Origin: Isoetes taiwanensis
Taxonomy: Eukaryota > Streptophyta > Lycopodiopsida > Isoetales > Isoetaceae
Direction: 5' to 3'
DNA: 64,000 nt
Assembly (NCBI GenBank): GCA_021234155.1
Contig: JAJEKV010000059.1
Coordinates: 3,479,167-3,543,166, forward strand
Shown here: positions 16,242-27,794 of the stretch, in pieces
How positions within the stretch are numbered: position 1 is the stretch's first letter
Layout: each line of letters opens with the position of its first letter
The notes under the pieces: model-generated
Databases searched by the model: none
Told to the model about the DNA's origin: nothing
What the model saw: the letters and a program-made list of their open reading frames with translations, nothing else
Program-made: the position numbers and the translations under genes

Positions 16242-16447
16242 GTTCTAATCCAGTTTTACAAGCCAGCGAAAATGCCCATCGGAGGAAGGAAGATCTAGCC
16301 TGCAGGACGTTGAGGAATCTCCACCGGAGGAACTGCACGACGTACTCCGCAGTCGTAGAATACCAGGCTTCATGTTTGGACGCGGAATTTGAATTTTAAA
16401 TAAATTAGCAGTTGCTTGAATTATTTAACCTTGTCATTTAATTATGG

Positions 16448-18970
16448 TGAAAAGAATAGAATAGAATAGAATATGATTTTATCGTCCACGGAGACCAACT
16501 GGCCTATGGGACCCAAGTACAAAGAGAGAGCAGCAGGCGCATTACTACCAGGATTAAAAAACCCCCGCCCCGAAGGGTTTTCGGGGGAAAAACCTTAGTA
16601 GCAATAAGGATGCTGACATACTGCACAGTTATATACATAATCACAAGCACAACTGAGGTTAATGCCGGACGAGGGGGCATAACCGAAGTCCGCGTATCCA
16701 TTACCTCACGAGGTAATGATCCCAACAAGCCCTCTGAGAGGCCGTGCTCGGTAGCTCATGCGTGGGGGGCGATGGGGGCACAACTAACCGAAAGCATACC
16801 GAGCCGGGATATGCTCCGTGCAGCCGGACAAGCACGGAGGGCGTGACTTTCATCCTCAATGGCTCGCTGACAAAGACGGCGGCGGACTCTGCCCTCCGCG
16901 GCTCCGAATCCATCTCTCCCTCCTCACGCGAGGTGGTGTGCACTGCGGCGAATGGAAGCAATCACCTGCGCTTTTTCATGGGTAGATGGGTGCGCGTGTA
17001 GTGGTGTGGGCCCCTCGTGAGCATGGGATTAACCCGTTGTCGATAATTTGCCACCTTGACATGTAGCGGGGCCCTCTGATCCCAAAGCTTGGCCATGAAG
17101 CAAGCATCAATCTTGCTTCAAAGGCGTAGCGTTCCTTCGGTGTATGCACCGGGTCCACATCTGTGTGCCGCACATTCCATCGCGAGAACCACCGGGCTTG
17201 CTTGTCTTTCCAGCCCGGGCTTTGAGTCATTTGCGGGCCCATCGCCACCGCCAAAGCAAGGTTGGGTAGTCGCTTCATCCATAGCCACCACCTTCCGGAA
17301 GTAAATAATGTGACGTTCCAGTGACCCTCCAGAATGGAAGGAAGCCTATTTCCTGGAGCAAGATCCGATATGGGGACCGTGGATTTGACTCCGGTGCAGG
17401 GCCAAGAAGGCCTTCGTACACTGCTCTAGATCGTTCCAAGTGGTGAGGGATATCACCGGCCCCCACACTTACGCCCCATAGAGGAGGACCGGCTCAACCA
17501 AGGCCCCGAACAAGTGTGCCTGGTGACCCCATGCATCTGACTACGCCTTGTGATTGTTGTTTTGCATTGCATCTGAGGGCTTTCCAAACTGCGGTGACCC
17601 GTAACGATGGATGCATCCCGGTGTGTGGTAGTAGAAAACTCAATGCCCAAATACTTATAAGATCGAGCCACCTCCACTACACCTTACGGTAAGTGAATGA
17701 GGGAAGGCGTGGGTGCCGGATGATGGGACCAACTTGACACCTCGTCTTGGCCAAGTTAACTCTCATGCCGGTGAATTGGCGTAAAGTGTCCAAAGCATCC
17801 GGTGGCGTTGCATGTCCTCAGGGGTATATCGCGGCGGTCAACATCATCAAAGATATATGAGTTGCGGATTATGTGGTGCATCAACCGGCGCCTCCCAGGT
17901 GCTCGGCCTAGCCATTCTTCTAGCCTGGTCAATGTACAAGTTCTAAGAGCGTCGGGGATAGAGGGCAGCCCGGGCGCACCCCAATGCTACTAACAACGGG
18001 CTCCCCGGCGCGGTGTGAGACGGCCGGAGCAAGCCTCGTATAGTGCGTAAATAGCATTACGCAAGTCGTCGGGGGTCCCCGGTTTGTCTCAATCCGTCCC
18101 ACAACTTATCCCGAGGCACCGCGGTCAAAAGCCTTTGCGAAATCCACAAAGCAACAAGTCATGTGTTCGGCGTTGATTCCGGCTATCCTCTATGAGTGTT
18201 TGCAGAGTGAAGATATGGTCAATAGTAGAATGCCGGGCGGAAGGCTTTGCTAGCGTGAGAGCCCGCGACTTCTCCATCCCTCGCCCAAAGTGTCGGGCCG
18301 CCAAGAATCGGCAAGCAACTTGGCAAAGGCGTAACCCGACCATAATGGTGCGATAGTTGGTCAGGGTGGGGGTCCCCCGCTTTGTATATGGGCACAACTC
18401 TTGGTAGTCAAGTCGCGGGGGTAAGCCTTCTTGCAATGCCCGTTGAAGAGTCTTTGTGGAGACCAAGCACCATTGGGGGGCCCGCCCACTTGAGAAGCTC
18501 TGCCGCATACCATCCAAATCATTTGCCTTCCCATTAGTTGTATGCTATGGGCCCATTATGACATCCCTTCAAGAATGACCGATAGGGCTAGGCTCATGGA
18601 GGTGCTATGGCTGCCCGGCTTCCCATTGGGTCATACAAAGCTGCCGCAAGTATCTCACCCATTGTTCCGGGGTAATATTTCACGTGAGGGGTGCGGGGCT
18701 TACTCAAGACCTTTCTCCAGAAGGCCCTAGGGTGGCGGTCTAGTAGACCAAACATCTGTTGCTGGTGCTCCGCAAGGTACCTGGCTTTCTTGGTCTTGAG
18801 GAAGGAGCGGTATTGACGGACGGCCTGCAGGCGAATGGTGGGGTCCAGCACTTGGCGGAGCCATCGTTTCAGCTCCCGACATTCGTCATCGAACCAGTGA
18901 TTGCGGGGGAAGGTGGTTGCAGCCCCTGTGGATCGTCGAGAGCGCTGGGCCTCACAAAGTGCTTCTCATG
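16448..18970 (-). mobile_element. LINE copy A, 5'-truncated and decayed
   Basis: Minus-strand non-LTR retrotransposon. Its 3' tail is (AGAAT)n on the plus strand at 16448-16470, beside a conserved 3' end (TATCGTCCACGGAGACCAAC). Reading the minus strand, the order is VRQYRSFLKTKKARYLAEHQ (18.8 kb), then reverse transcriptase fragments (ANYR-like block and ALTLAKPSARHSTIDHIF near 18.2-18.5 kb, with a YADD-like box degraded to IFDDV near 17.86 kb). The C-terminal block WPSFGIRGPRYMSRWQ follows near 17.1 kb. The frame is broken many times. The 5' end stops at a point matching about 33.5 kb in LINE copy B, so the endonuclease is missing. It lies directly upstream of GC1 in the same orientation. 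Confidence 0.85.
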
Positions 18971-20001
18971 ACTCTTGTTTGTTCTATATTCTTGCGTTGA
19001 TTCCTCAATTAATAGTCAAGCCACTTTACAAGGAATTTCATTACATGATGATCCAATTAAAACAAAGCCAATGACATGCCTTACTGCATTTGAGAATCTA
19101 GATGCCAGCCAGCATATGAGATCAGATGTCAAATGTATTGGATTCAGATTGAGAGCTGGATTGGACGTTTCGTTAAAAATGGCAACACTTTGCAGCTGTA
19201 ACAAATGTCAAATCTACTGGATTCAGATTGAGAATTTTATTGAATGTTTCTTTAAAGATGGCAACCTTGCAGTTTTTTATAGCTGGCATGCAGGAATTGT
19301 GAACCACACTTGGGCATTTAGTTAATGCTAAAATAACTATCGAAGGAAAATGAGAGACAATCTCGAAGGCACTCACAGAGAGAAATAAATTGGTAATGGA
19401 TGGGCTAGCTTTTCCAAGATAATGGAAGTTGGGAAAGATGATGATAAAAGGATATTTTTCTAACCCATTGATAGATGTGCTATTGTACTTGTCTATAAAT
19501 TATGTAGAGAGAACTATCACATGATATTATAGACCTCACACGGTTTGGTGTAAATGATGTCCCATCATAGGACATATAATCAATGCCCATACTTCATTGT
19601 AATGTATCATGATAGGGAATGTGCTCATCTAGAATTGCTCAATTCTAAGCCATTTTGGTGCTCGATTTGGCGTAAATGATGTTCCTCTGTGGGACACATA
19701 ATCAATGCCATACTTCACAGTAATGTATCATGATACAGCTTTAGGTTAAGTAGTTGAGCAACAAAAAATTCTGAAAATTGCAGGTGAATCCAATAGGCCT
19801 ATATGCATTTGGGGATATACATTTTCTATAGGGGAGATGTCAGAAGCGTGCAAGGATCGACCAAAAATCCCTTGTATATATGGCTTATAAACTTTCTAAA
19901 AACCCCATTTCGGCCAGGTATGACTATATCTATGGTTCAACATTTTGGGTCACTCATCTTGTTCGTACGGCTAAAACTATTTGCTTTATGCATGGAATCA
20001 T
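18971..20001. other. Intergenic, with two small duplications
   Basis: No gene is supported. A 69-bp tandem duplication sits at 19137-19205 and 19206-19272 (TGTCAAAT...TGGATTCAGATTGAGA). A second direct repeat (TTTGG-GTAAATGATGT...GTAATGTATCATGATA) sits at 19543-19617 and 19664-19738. Confidence 0.5.
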
Positions 20002-20006
20002 GGCAA

Positions 20007-20325
20007 TGTAAATTCTCACGGGCAATATCCTCCAACAGCCCAAGCTTTCAAATCCAGATTGACCTGATTCTCCTGCACACACTGTGATGAGTTCAGATAA
20101 CTCAGAGCACCTCCCTAGAATCATAGTGACCTGGGATTAATCTGATCCCAGACGCTTCAGTCCGATCTGCACGCCAAGCGCCAACTTGCTCCATTTTGAT
20201 TCCACATTTTTCAATCCGCTGCTTTGCTCTGATATAGTCCATTATCATGGCGGTTCACTTCTAGCCGTCCGTCTGTCTGCCAGAATTGACTCCACGTGGA
20301 GAATTATGCAGGCTGCATTTCTACA
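20007..20325 (-). repeat. 3' LTR of the nested Copia
   Basis: 319 bp, starting TGTAAATTCT and ending TTTCTACA on the plus strand, alignable throughout with 56083-56397. A purine-rich tract on the minus strand (AAGGGGGAGAT, just right of 20325) is the expected plus-strand primer. Confidence 0.92.
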
Positions 20326-20369
20326 ATCTCCCCCTTAGCCTGTGTAATCAAAGACACCCATCTGTTGTT

Positions 20370-21275
20370 TAGCCAAGATCAACTTCGGCTCCGTTAAGCA
20401 TATCTGCCTGTTGCAAAGTGGTGGGAATGTGTCTCACTTCGATTTCTCCCTTTTCAACCTCATCTCTTATGAAGTGATGATGTATCTCTATATGCTTTGT
20501 TCTCGAATGGCAAGTGGGATTTTGCTCATTGCAACTCCACTCTTATTATCACAATAAAGAATGCTTCGTAACCATATAATTTCTGGCGCTGCCAATGATA
20601 CCGCCACGTGTTCTGCCTCGGCACTTGATTTGGCTACACGTTCTTGTTTTTTACTAGCCCAAGATATGGCTGTATTTCTGATCTTGCAAATATATCCAGA
20701 AGTAAATTTCCTGTCATCTATGTCTCCTCCCCAGTTAGCATCAGGATATTCAACCAATTCGTTACCTTGATTTTGCGTGAAGTGGATGCCATGGTTGATT
20801 GTCCCCTTCAGATACCTCAACACCTGTTTAGCCGCAATTCAATATTGCATTCCAGGGTTATTGTTGAATCTGCTAAGTAAGTTCACTGCATCAGTGATTT
20901 CTGGTCTCGTGCCATTCGCAGTATACAACAAGCTGCCAATCAATTCACGATAAGGCCTCCTTTCCTCTTCTGCTAATTTAGGGCACATTTTGCCGCTAAT
21001 CCTTGTTCCAGGCACCATAGGAGTTTTTGCAGGGTTACATTCAAGCATCCGAAACCTATTTATCATCTTTTTGATGTGCTGCTCCTGAGTTAAATATAAC
21101 TCCCTCTTTATTCTATCTCTTCTAACCTCCATGCCCAGTAATTTTTTGAGTTCTCCTAGCTCTGTCATTTGGAAGCAGCTTTTCAACAATGCTTTGCATT
21201 TATTAAGCCAAGACTTGTCATTGCTAGTGATCACACAATCGTCCACATACAAGCATGATTTCATTATTTGGAGAA
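20370..21275 (-). pseudogene. Copia reverse transcriptase C-half and RNase H
   Basis: Reads CLYVDDCVITSND (catalytic YVDD), then FQMTELGELKKLLGMEV, RELIGSLLYTANGTRPEI, VLRYLKGTINHGI, then RNase H blocks DANWGGDIDDRKFTSGYI and SSAEAEHVAVS, and the tail HIEIHHHFIRDEVEKGEI near 20.4 kb. There are frame changes near 20.83 kb and 20.52 kb. The fragment starts abruptly just upstream of YVDD, which marks the edge of the 10.5-kb insert. Confidence 0.88.
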
Positions 21276-21487
21276 AATAACGCAATTTTGAGAATTTTAA
21301 GCACACCTAATTTGCTCAAGCACAAATACTTTCACCTAGTTCTCGAGCCCAAGAAACTTGAGGTAAGTAACATACACATGTACATACAAATTATGTGTTA
21401 TACTTGTACGTGTACATGATACTTGTAGAAGCCCAATAATGGCCGTACATTCTACACCAATAATTCACATCAATAATTTTACTTCAC

Positions 21488-21495
21488 TATAAAAA
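21488..21495 (+). promoter_or_regulatory. TATA box of small gene 1
   Basis: TATAAAAA lies 43 nt before the start codon at 21531. The block upstream (AATAATGGC, then ATAATTCAC-TCAATAATT-TACTTCAC) is shared almost base for base with the promoter of the paralogue at 22166, with identical TATA-to-ATG spacing. Confidence 0.7.
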
Positions 21496-21530
21496 TAGCT
21501 CGACTCGGGGGTAGAGGTCATTCATCTTCC

Positions 21531-21773
21531 ATGGCTTTCTCGATGCCTCGTCCAAAGCACATCCGATCTTTCAAGTGCTACTTGAGCTACAACGATCTGA
21601 ACGAATGCGCTAGAAATGGTATTAATCTTGATCCATGGCTCCAGTCTAAAGATGATGGTCCTGCTAGTGCTTGCAAGAAGCTCATTCGTGTTGTGGTCCA
21701 CATTTACTGGCTTCCTGATCAGGAAATCTATGAGCTGAATAGCATCACGAGCTTTGGTGTTGATGATGAGTGA
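21531..21773 (+). CDS. Small protein of unknown function, paralogue 1 (80 aa)
   Basis: Intronless open frame with a good start context (TCCATGG). It encodes an 80-residue soluble, cysteine-containing protein. I do not recognise the family. Aligned with the neighbour at 22209, the shared skeleton is HI-x3-KC-x2-S-x2-DL-x2-C-x3-G-x2-LDP-x-L-x2-K, then V-x-IH-x2-WLP-x4-YE-x3-IT, ending DDE. This copy has about ten extra residues in the middle. There is no signal peptide or membrane segment. Two aligned open frames with matching promoters argue that this is a real gene pair and not chance. It lies inside the 10.5-kb insert in the Copia, upstream of the 3' end of a transposase-like gene on the other strand. 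Confidence 0.7.
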   Translation: MAFSMPRPKHIRSFKCYLSYNDLNECARNGINLDPWLQSKDDGPASACKKLIRVVVHIYWLPDQEIYELNSITSFGVDDE

Positions 21774-22165
21774 ATCTGTATCTGCTAAGGATATAATAAT
21801 GACATGAGTACCTATGCAGTATGTATTACAATCAATGTTATCAGTGATGACTATTGTATGTGTTTATGATATAATAATGGTATGAGCACCTATAAACTAT
21901 GTAAGGATGTAATAGCACATTGAATATTGTTTCATGTATCATACCTGAGTGTAGTGTAAGGGTGTACTCTTCGACTTCCAGTATATCTAATATTACTCAA
22001 GCACAAAAACTTCTACCATATTAAAATCCACAAAACATGTTTTAAAAGCATACACATATCCATACGAAAGATGTATTATACTTGTTTGTATACAACAGTC
22101 TTATACACGAGCAATAATGGCGGTAAAGTCTACCCCAATAATTCACCTCAATAATTCTACTTCAC

Positions 22166-22172
22166 TATAAAA
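22166..22172 (+). promoter_or_regulatory. TATA box of small gene 2
   Basis: TATAAAA lies 43 nt before the ATG at 22209, the same distance as in the paralogue. About 75 bp of upstream sequence is conserved between the two. Confidence 0.7.
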
Positions 22173-22208
22173 GCTTCTCACTTCGGGGCTAAAGTTCATT
22201 CATCTGCC

Positions 22209-22421
22209 ATGGATTTTTTGCCTTCATCAGTTCACCACATCGAGGCGATCAAGTGCTCAATGAGCCACTCTGATCTTGTCGGTTGCCTAGACAAGGGTCT
22301 TCTTCTTGATCCCTACCTGCGAAGAAAAGCTTTGGGTGTTATGATCCATCTGATTTGGCTTCCTGAGCGCAATAGCTATGAGATATCCGGGATCACCACT
22401 ACAGCTAGTGATGATGAATGA
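22209..22421 (+). CDS. Small protein of unknown function, paralogue 2 (70 aa)
   Basis: Intronless, 70 residues, start context GCCATGG. It is the tandem paralogue of 21531-21773, sharing the KC, DL, LDP, WLP, YE, IT and DDE positions over the whole length with one central deletion. The duplicated unit is about 680 bp and includes promoter and 3' flank; the phrase CTCAAGCACAAA occurs upstream of both. The sequences have diverged considerably at amino-acid level while staying open, which suggests selection, at least in the past. Function unknown. Confidence 0.7.
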   Translation: MDFLPSSVHHIEAIKCSMSHSDLVGCLDKGLLLDPYLRRKALGVMIHLIWLPERNSYEISGITTTASDDE

Positions 22422-22564
22422 ATCACCTGTTTAGCATTGTATAGTGTAAGAGCTCTTGTGTTGAGATAAAAATGCAAGCGTAATGAATAATAACTAGTCT
22501 ATTGTAACTTGCATGTTATATATGATATAGTAATTATGTAAAAGAGCATTGCATACCTCAAGAA

Positions 22565-25500
22565 TTCTCATCATCGTCGTTAGCTTCTTTAGCCACTAAT
22601 TCTTGCAACCGAGCCCCACACTCATGGGGATCACCATCGACAACGGCTCGGTCTCTACGCCCCAACCATAGTCTATTGTTTTCAAATGTTGGTAGCGTGG
22701 CGGGTCATTAGGATTGGGTCTCCAATTCTTGCTCCAAAGAATCCCTATATTGCATTGCATATGAGGTTCCCTTTTCGCAACAAAGCTCAAACCAAGAGAC
22801 AAACACCTCTTCGTAATGTGGGAGATTAGGGTCCCAGATTGGGTCCTCTTCGCAAAAGCCATCCACGCCGGGGCAGTTATCATGTGGCCCGATTAGCAAG
22901 AGCATTCCTTTCTTGACATCTTGGTAGGGGTCGAATATTTCAACCGGGTTCTTGGGTCTACCCGAAAGGCCCACGTGTAATGAGATGCTTCAAGGTGCTC
23001 ATCCACAAACACGTTTTGGGTTCTTCCAATGCACTTTGCCCGGTGTTGGGCCGAAATCCTGAATGACGGCTCTACCGGTGCACGCCCCCAAGCTTTTCGC
23101 AGCAAAGGTGGACCAAGAGTCAATAACTTCATTCATATATGTGTTGGACCATGAGTTATCGCCAAACTCTAGAAATAGCTGCCCCGGTGCATCATGTACT
23201 TGGCAATAGAAGCTCTCAATGCACCTATATCTTTCAAGCTCCCATATGGTGCGCATCTACCTTAGGTGACCCTCTCGGAATCATAGGTAAACCTTGGGCA
23301 TCCTCCTTCCACATTCTCCGATTCCCTTTTCGGGAGCCACCCCTATGCCCTGGCCTCATCTTGTAGAACATTAGTGGCCATCCATCCTTCATGCGAGAAC
23401 TTGAAGAGTAGAGGTTCCAAGTGACCACATAAACGGTCCTTCTTTTCGTGGATAAAACCTTTCACTAATTCCTTCCAATTAGGAACCTCTCGACACAAGG
23501 TAAGGTGAAGGAGACTTTGAACTACACCGGCTCAAGAGTTGCATAAGCTCGAATAGTCAATACATCTGATCTTCTCATTAGAGTAGAGTAGTTTCCAAAG
23601 AGGGCATCTATGTCATCGTGGGTGTGTCCAACCATCATGAATCCTACCGCACTTGATCAAAGACACCTAACCAAACCAAGTATGACAAGTAAGAGAAAAG
23701 ATATCTATTCTTATTTTGACCTGAGCAATTATCTAGCTGCAAGTAAAGCCTCCTAGGCAACTTGTTCGGTACCATGGGGCCTTTGTTAGGAGGCATAAAA
23801 TCATTTCTACTGCCATTTACCATTTTTGTCCTAAGGGCATCTGTGTTTAAAATTGCTCCACTCCAGCTGCTTTCAGGACGATCTGTATCTCTCAAATGGC
23901 CCCAATTATCCTCAGATTTATTCTCCAGTGTCTTCAAGGTATGATTCAAGGATCCCACATGAAAGTTAGAATCATCAGGCCAGAGGTCCAGTGAGAAGTG
24001 GCCCAAGGCACCTATACCATGGCCGTGCATGAGAGCACCTGTAACACTCACCTTCAGTCGTTCACCCCTCCATACAGACTTTGCTAGCTTTTCTAGACGA
24101 GGGACCATGGTCTTATTCTGATCCATCTTATCATGTATAATGGTTAAAGCGTGCTCAGGAGATCTATGAGACAAAGCTCTCCAGGACCAGTAAAGGCTCC
24201 TACATGAAATCTGGGCCGTCATATGTGATTTTCTCTCCATTGCAAGTACCCTTCTTTCATTTGGATCTCTGGTCTTAGCAAGCTTTTCCTTTATGACAAT
24301 ACAGGTGTTACACTTAGAAAATGCTATCCTTTTAGCTATTGCCACCTCTGAATGATTCTCTTTCCAAGCGCATTGAAATGACTTAAGGAGAAATATGCTT
24401 GCCCTGTCATCTCTCAGAAGCAGTAATATCTACTTCTTGGTGTATATCCTTCTTAGTCAAGACTGAAGGTAGCCTCTTAACATTTTGTCTGCTACCCTCG
24501 CTCGTAATTTTCGAGCGGTGTGGCATCGTCTCTGCGTTTTCATCTATGAACATAGATAGCACAGCATTGCCAGCCAAAGTATGAGACCTTGGCTTCTTAG
24601 AACCGCTATTTCCGTGCTCAGCAATTCTGTGGCCATCATTGAAGAGCTTCTTCCACTTGTAAAAAGTGGAAATGGGTACGCCATAGGCTTTATGCCATGC
24701 TTTGACGCGACTTTTTGTTTGTTATTCAACATCAGGTTGCGGACTACACCATTTTCAGAGCAAAGATCTAGTATGTTATATGCAAAGGTTGTGCGCTCCG
24801 AGGACTTCATGTTCCAGTAAAAGGTTCTCATGCAAGCTATCTCCCTGGATGTAAAATTTGCACAGCATCTTTTCATGCAGCACAGTGATGACCTGAAGTC
24901 TAAAATAGCCTCAGCACTAGTTTTTCTTTCACATTTGGTTTGTGATGGACGTGTCCTGGGTCTCCGATTGACCATGCGGTAAGGTCTCTTTTTGGTGATG
25001 CCAATTTCGGGTCTAATGGAGTAAGGTTCATTCTCCACATCCTTCTCCTTCACTGCAACCACGAGAGTAGAAACTGGAATGTTATCAACGAGCACGAAGG
25101 CTATGGGCCATCTTACAAGGTCATGCAGTTGGGGCATTTCTGCACAGGCTTGGCAGCGCATAGAGATCTTTTTGGGCATTGGAAATAGGCTCATGATAGT
25201 AGCAGCTATCGAGCCTTCCCCTAACTTCACGTCAGCGACAACATGGTTTGGATCGGCAAAAACGATAATACCATAACCGTAAGCCATGTGGCAGCATTCA
25301 TGCATGAGTGTGCATGCCTTCTCAATTAACTCATCTCTGGAAAGCCCTTGCACATGATTCGTCTCATTATTGGCTAATCTCTCATTGCATCCGACCCGCC
25401 CGGTTTATGCATTTAATCCGCCCCGGTGGCGTGCAAACTTCTTTCTCTCACAAGTCGACCATCAATGTCCTTCTTGTACCACAACACAAAACTCCCCACA

Positions 25501-25700
25501 GCTTCACAATTTTTTCTATTTCCTTTTGGGAATTGGTAGTGGCAACAAATGGGCCCATCCAAAACATTCACAATCGAAACAACCACCATACCCTCCGGGA
25601 CAATCGAATTGTGATGGCGCCAAATTGTGGACTCTTCCTTCTTCGCCACCTTTCTCCCAGCCAGATAAAGCGAGATTACATCCGCCATCCTACAAACAAG
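22565..25700 (-). pseudogene. DUF7869-like transposase-type gene, copy 1 (frameshifted)
   Basis: Minus-strand remains of a protein near 900 residues. In order: a possible first exon (25413-25688), a cysteine-rich block CCMKRCCANF (24.85 kb), a helix-turn-helix-like stretch FYKWKKLFNDG in a shifted frame (24.65 kb), and a central domain FSLDLWPDDSNFHVGS with LQLDNCSGQNKNRYLFSYL (23.7 kb). Next comes VGHTHDDIDALFGNY in a shifted frame (23.6 kb), then a C-terminal block EVFVSWFELCCEKGTSY (22.8 kb). The D-N-C-GQNKN and GH-HDDIDA-FG motifs match my recollection of the DUF7869 family, which looks like an RNase-H-fold transposase. That assignment is inference. Collinear with copy 2 (46753-49100). 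At least four frameshifts make it inactive as read. It is divergent from the ParB/methyltransferase-like gene to its right. Confidence 0.72.
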
Positions 25701-25711
25701 AGGTCATGAAT

Positions 25712-25724
25712 ATCGCGGCGCGAT
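25712..25724. promoter_or_regulatory. Imperfect ATCGCGG-CGCGAT palindrome
   Basis: Differs by one missing base from the perfect 14-bp palindrome found at 29467 and 31316. It lies just upstream of the first open segment of the DUF7869-like gene. More TCGCGA or ATCGC sites follow near 25.79 and 25.97 kb. A protein-binding role is conjecture. Confidence 0.35.
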
Positions 25725-25740
25725 CTTCGTAAACAAATAG

Positions 25741-26724
25741 AACTCTACTACAAAAGACAAACGGGAGATAAAAAATGCTACGGACTTTCGCCACCGCGAT
25801 TTTATCGAAAGCATAGGCAAGAACGCGGTGGCCGCTTTACGCAAGCATTCACACTAGTCGTTTAGATAAGAACTCATGTGGAAAATACATGTCGAGATTA
25901 GCATGTGGTTTTCACTGCACTTGTAAATATATCGGAGTTCTTAAGTAAATAGCAAGTGTAGATGGTTGAAGATATCGCGATCAGCGATCATCGAGCACAA
26001 GAGTTAAAAAGCATTGACTTTCCGGACTAAAGCATTACTCTTACCTCACAGATCCGAAATGGTGGCGCCAACGTCTCCTTGTAGCCAATGACCCGTCAGA
26101 AGCTGCAGTGCCACAAAAACATGTTTTGTATCATCCACAAGGAGAAAGAAAGCATATATTTGAAACACGTGAACATTGTATAATAAATATAGCAGAGTGC
26201 ACAGGTTTGCTGAGAACATCTATTTTTAAATATTCTTGAAACATTCTTGAAGGAAACATTCTTGAAGGAAGAATTATTTATTATTGATCATGAACTAACA
26301 GCAGATTCTTAACAGGTTGTAGTTATCATTGAAATTCACCCTTTTACCTCGCCCAAAAGACACAAGTCGAAGCAGTGGAAGAAATCGAAATGTATAGTGG
26401 CGCAGTGCAAGCGGATTATCAGCGCCTTTGTCAGCGCCTTCAATTGATGCGGGATTCTGCAGCAAAACCTTTGGAGAACTTGGCACGCTTAGGGCGCTTT
26501 CGAAAGGCCTCCGAGATCTTGCAAAACAAACAAATTTGAATTGGCTTTTCCCGCTCTCTCCTAAAAATTAAACCAAAAAAATTTGTTTTCGCGGACGATA
26601 AAATCTTTATCTTATCCTAATGTTTGTTACCGAATTCAAATTTTCCTGTCACTGTCCATCCGTAATCTAGTTTCTTTTTCTGGCCTTTATGGCTGCTTAA
26701 TATGTCAGGTTCATTTAAACGCGC
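25741..26724. other. Spacer between divergent genes
   Basis: Probably the shared upstream region of the DUF7869-like (-) and ParB/methyltransferase-like (+) genes. It contains clustered CG-rich words (ACCGCGATTTTATCG, GATATCGCGATCAGCGATC) in AT-rich DNA. At 26591-26605 it holds GCGGACGATAAAATC, a phrase also found at the 3' end of the LINE family here. No gene seen. Confidence 0.45.
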
Positions 26725-27389
26725 TGCCTTGAAGCAGTACTTGGATGCTTGCTTCATGGCCAAGCTTTGGGATGCAGAGGCCCTGTCACATGTCAAGGTG
26801 GCAAATTATCGACAGCAGGTTAATCCCATGCTCACGAGGGGCCCACACCACTACACAAGCGCACCCATCTACCCATGAAAAGCGCGGGGTGATTGCTTCC
26901 ATTCGCGACGCAGTGCACACCACCTCCGCATTGAGACAGGGAGATGGATTCGAGCCGCTGAGGGGAGGGGAGTGCATCAATCGCCAACAGGAGCCATTGA
27001 GGATGAAAGTCACGCCCTCCGGGCTTGTCCGTAGACGCACGAGCATATCAGGGCTCGGTATGCTCGGTTAGTTGTGCCCCATCGCCCCTCGTGATGAGCT
27101 ACGAGCACGACCTCGTAGGCTTGTTGGGATCATTACCTCAGGAGGTAATGGATCGCGGACTTCAGTTATGCCCCCCCGTCCGACATTAACCTGTTTGTGC
27201 TTGTGATTATGTATATAAGCTGTGCAGTATGTCGGCATCCTTATTGCTACTAAGGTTTTCCCCAAAACCCTTTCGGGCGGGGTTTTTAATCCCGGTAGTA
27301 ATGCGCTCGTTGCTCTCTCTTTGTACTTGGGTCCCATAGGCCAGTTGGTCTCCGTGGACGATAAAATCATATTCTATTCTATTCTATTT
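26725..27389 (+). mobile_element. LINE copy C, short 5'-truncated
   Basis: Contains the C-terminal LINE block (MLASWPSFGMQRPCHMSRWQ) and the conserved 3' end CAGTTGGTCTCCGTGGACGA, followed by (ATTCT)n at 27369-27388. It matches the last about 660 bp of LINE copy B. The truncation point is near GCTGCCTTGAAGCA. It is inserted in the spacer between the divergent transposase-like and ParB-like genes. A short ATTTAA at both edges may be the target duplication but is too short to rely on. Confidence 0.85.
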
Positions 27390-27673
27390 AATGAACTGAC
27401 TGTACGGGAGGAATTTGAACGCGGACGTCCAAGTAGATAAAGACCTCTTTTACCGATTGCGTGCTTTTTGCTTAGGGCCGATTTTCGCCGGTTCGTCGCA
27501 TTTACGACGGCGGTAATTCAATAAAGCCCATTATGGATGGGCACACATCATTATTATCACGGCAATTCCTTTTGTAATTAATCGCCATCGCGCGGGCGTC
27601 ATTATGGATGGCTAAACGCCAATCCACACATCATTATGCTTAAGGACTCCTTTAGAGAAGGTATTTAATTTCA

Positions 27674-27695
27674 GCGGCCGCGTTCCTTTATAAAT
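27674..27695 (+). promoter_or_regulatory. GCGGCCGC site beside a TATA box
   Basis: GCGGCCGC at 27674-27681 lies eight bases from a TATAAAT at 27689-27695, about 100 bp before the first open segment of the ParB/methyltransferase-like gene. The octamer is the core of the palindromes at 29467 and 31316. The placement would suit an operator, which is inference. Confidence 0.4.
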
Positions 27696-27794
27696 TAAGC
27701 AAGATCGCCCATCAATCTCATATCATTCTAGTTTTGAGTAGTTGACCGCTTAGCGATTACACAACATCGCTATTTCGCGATATATTATAGTTGC

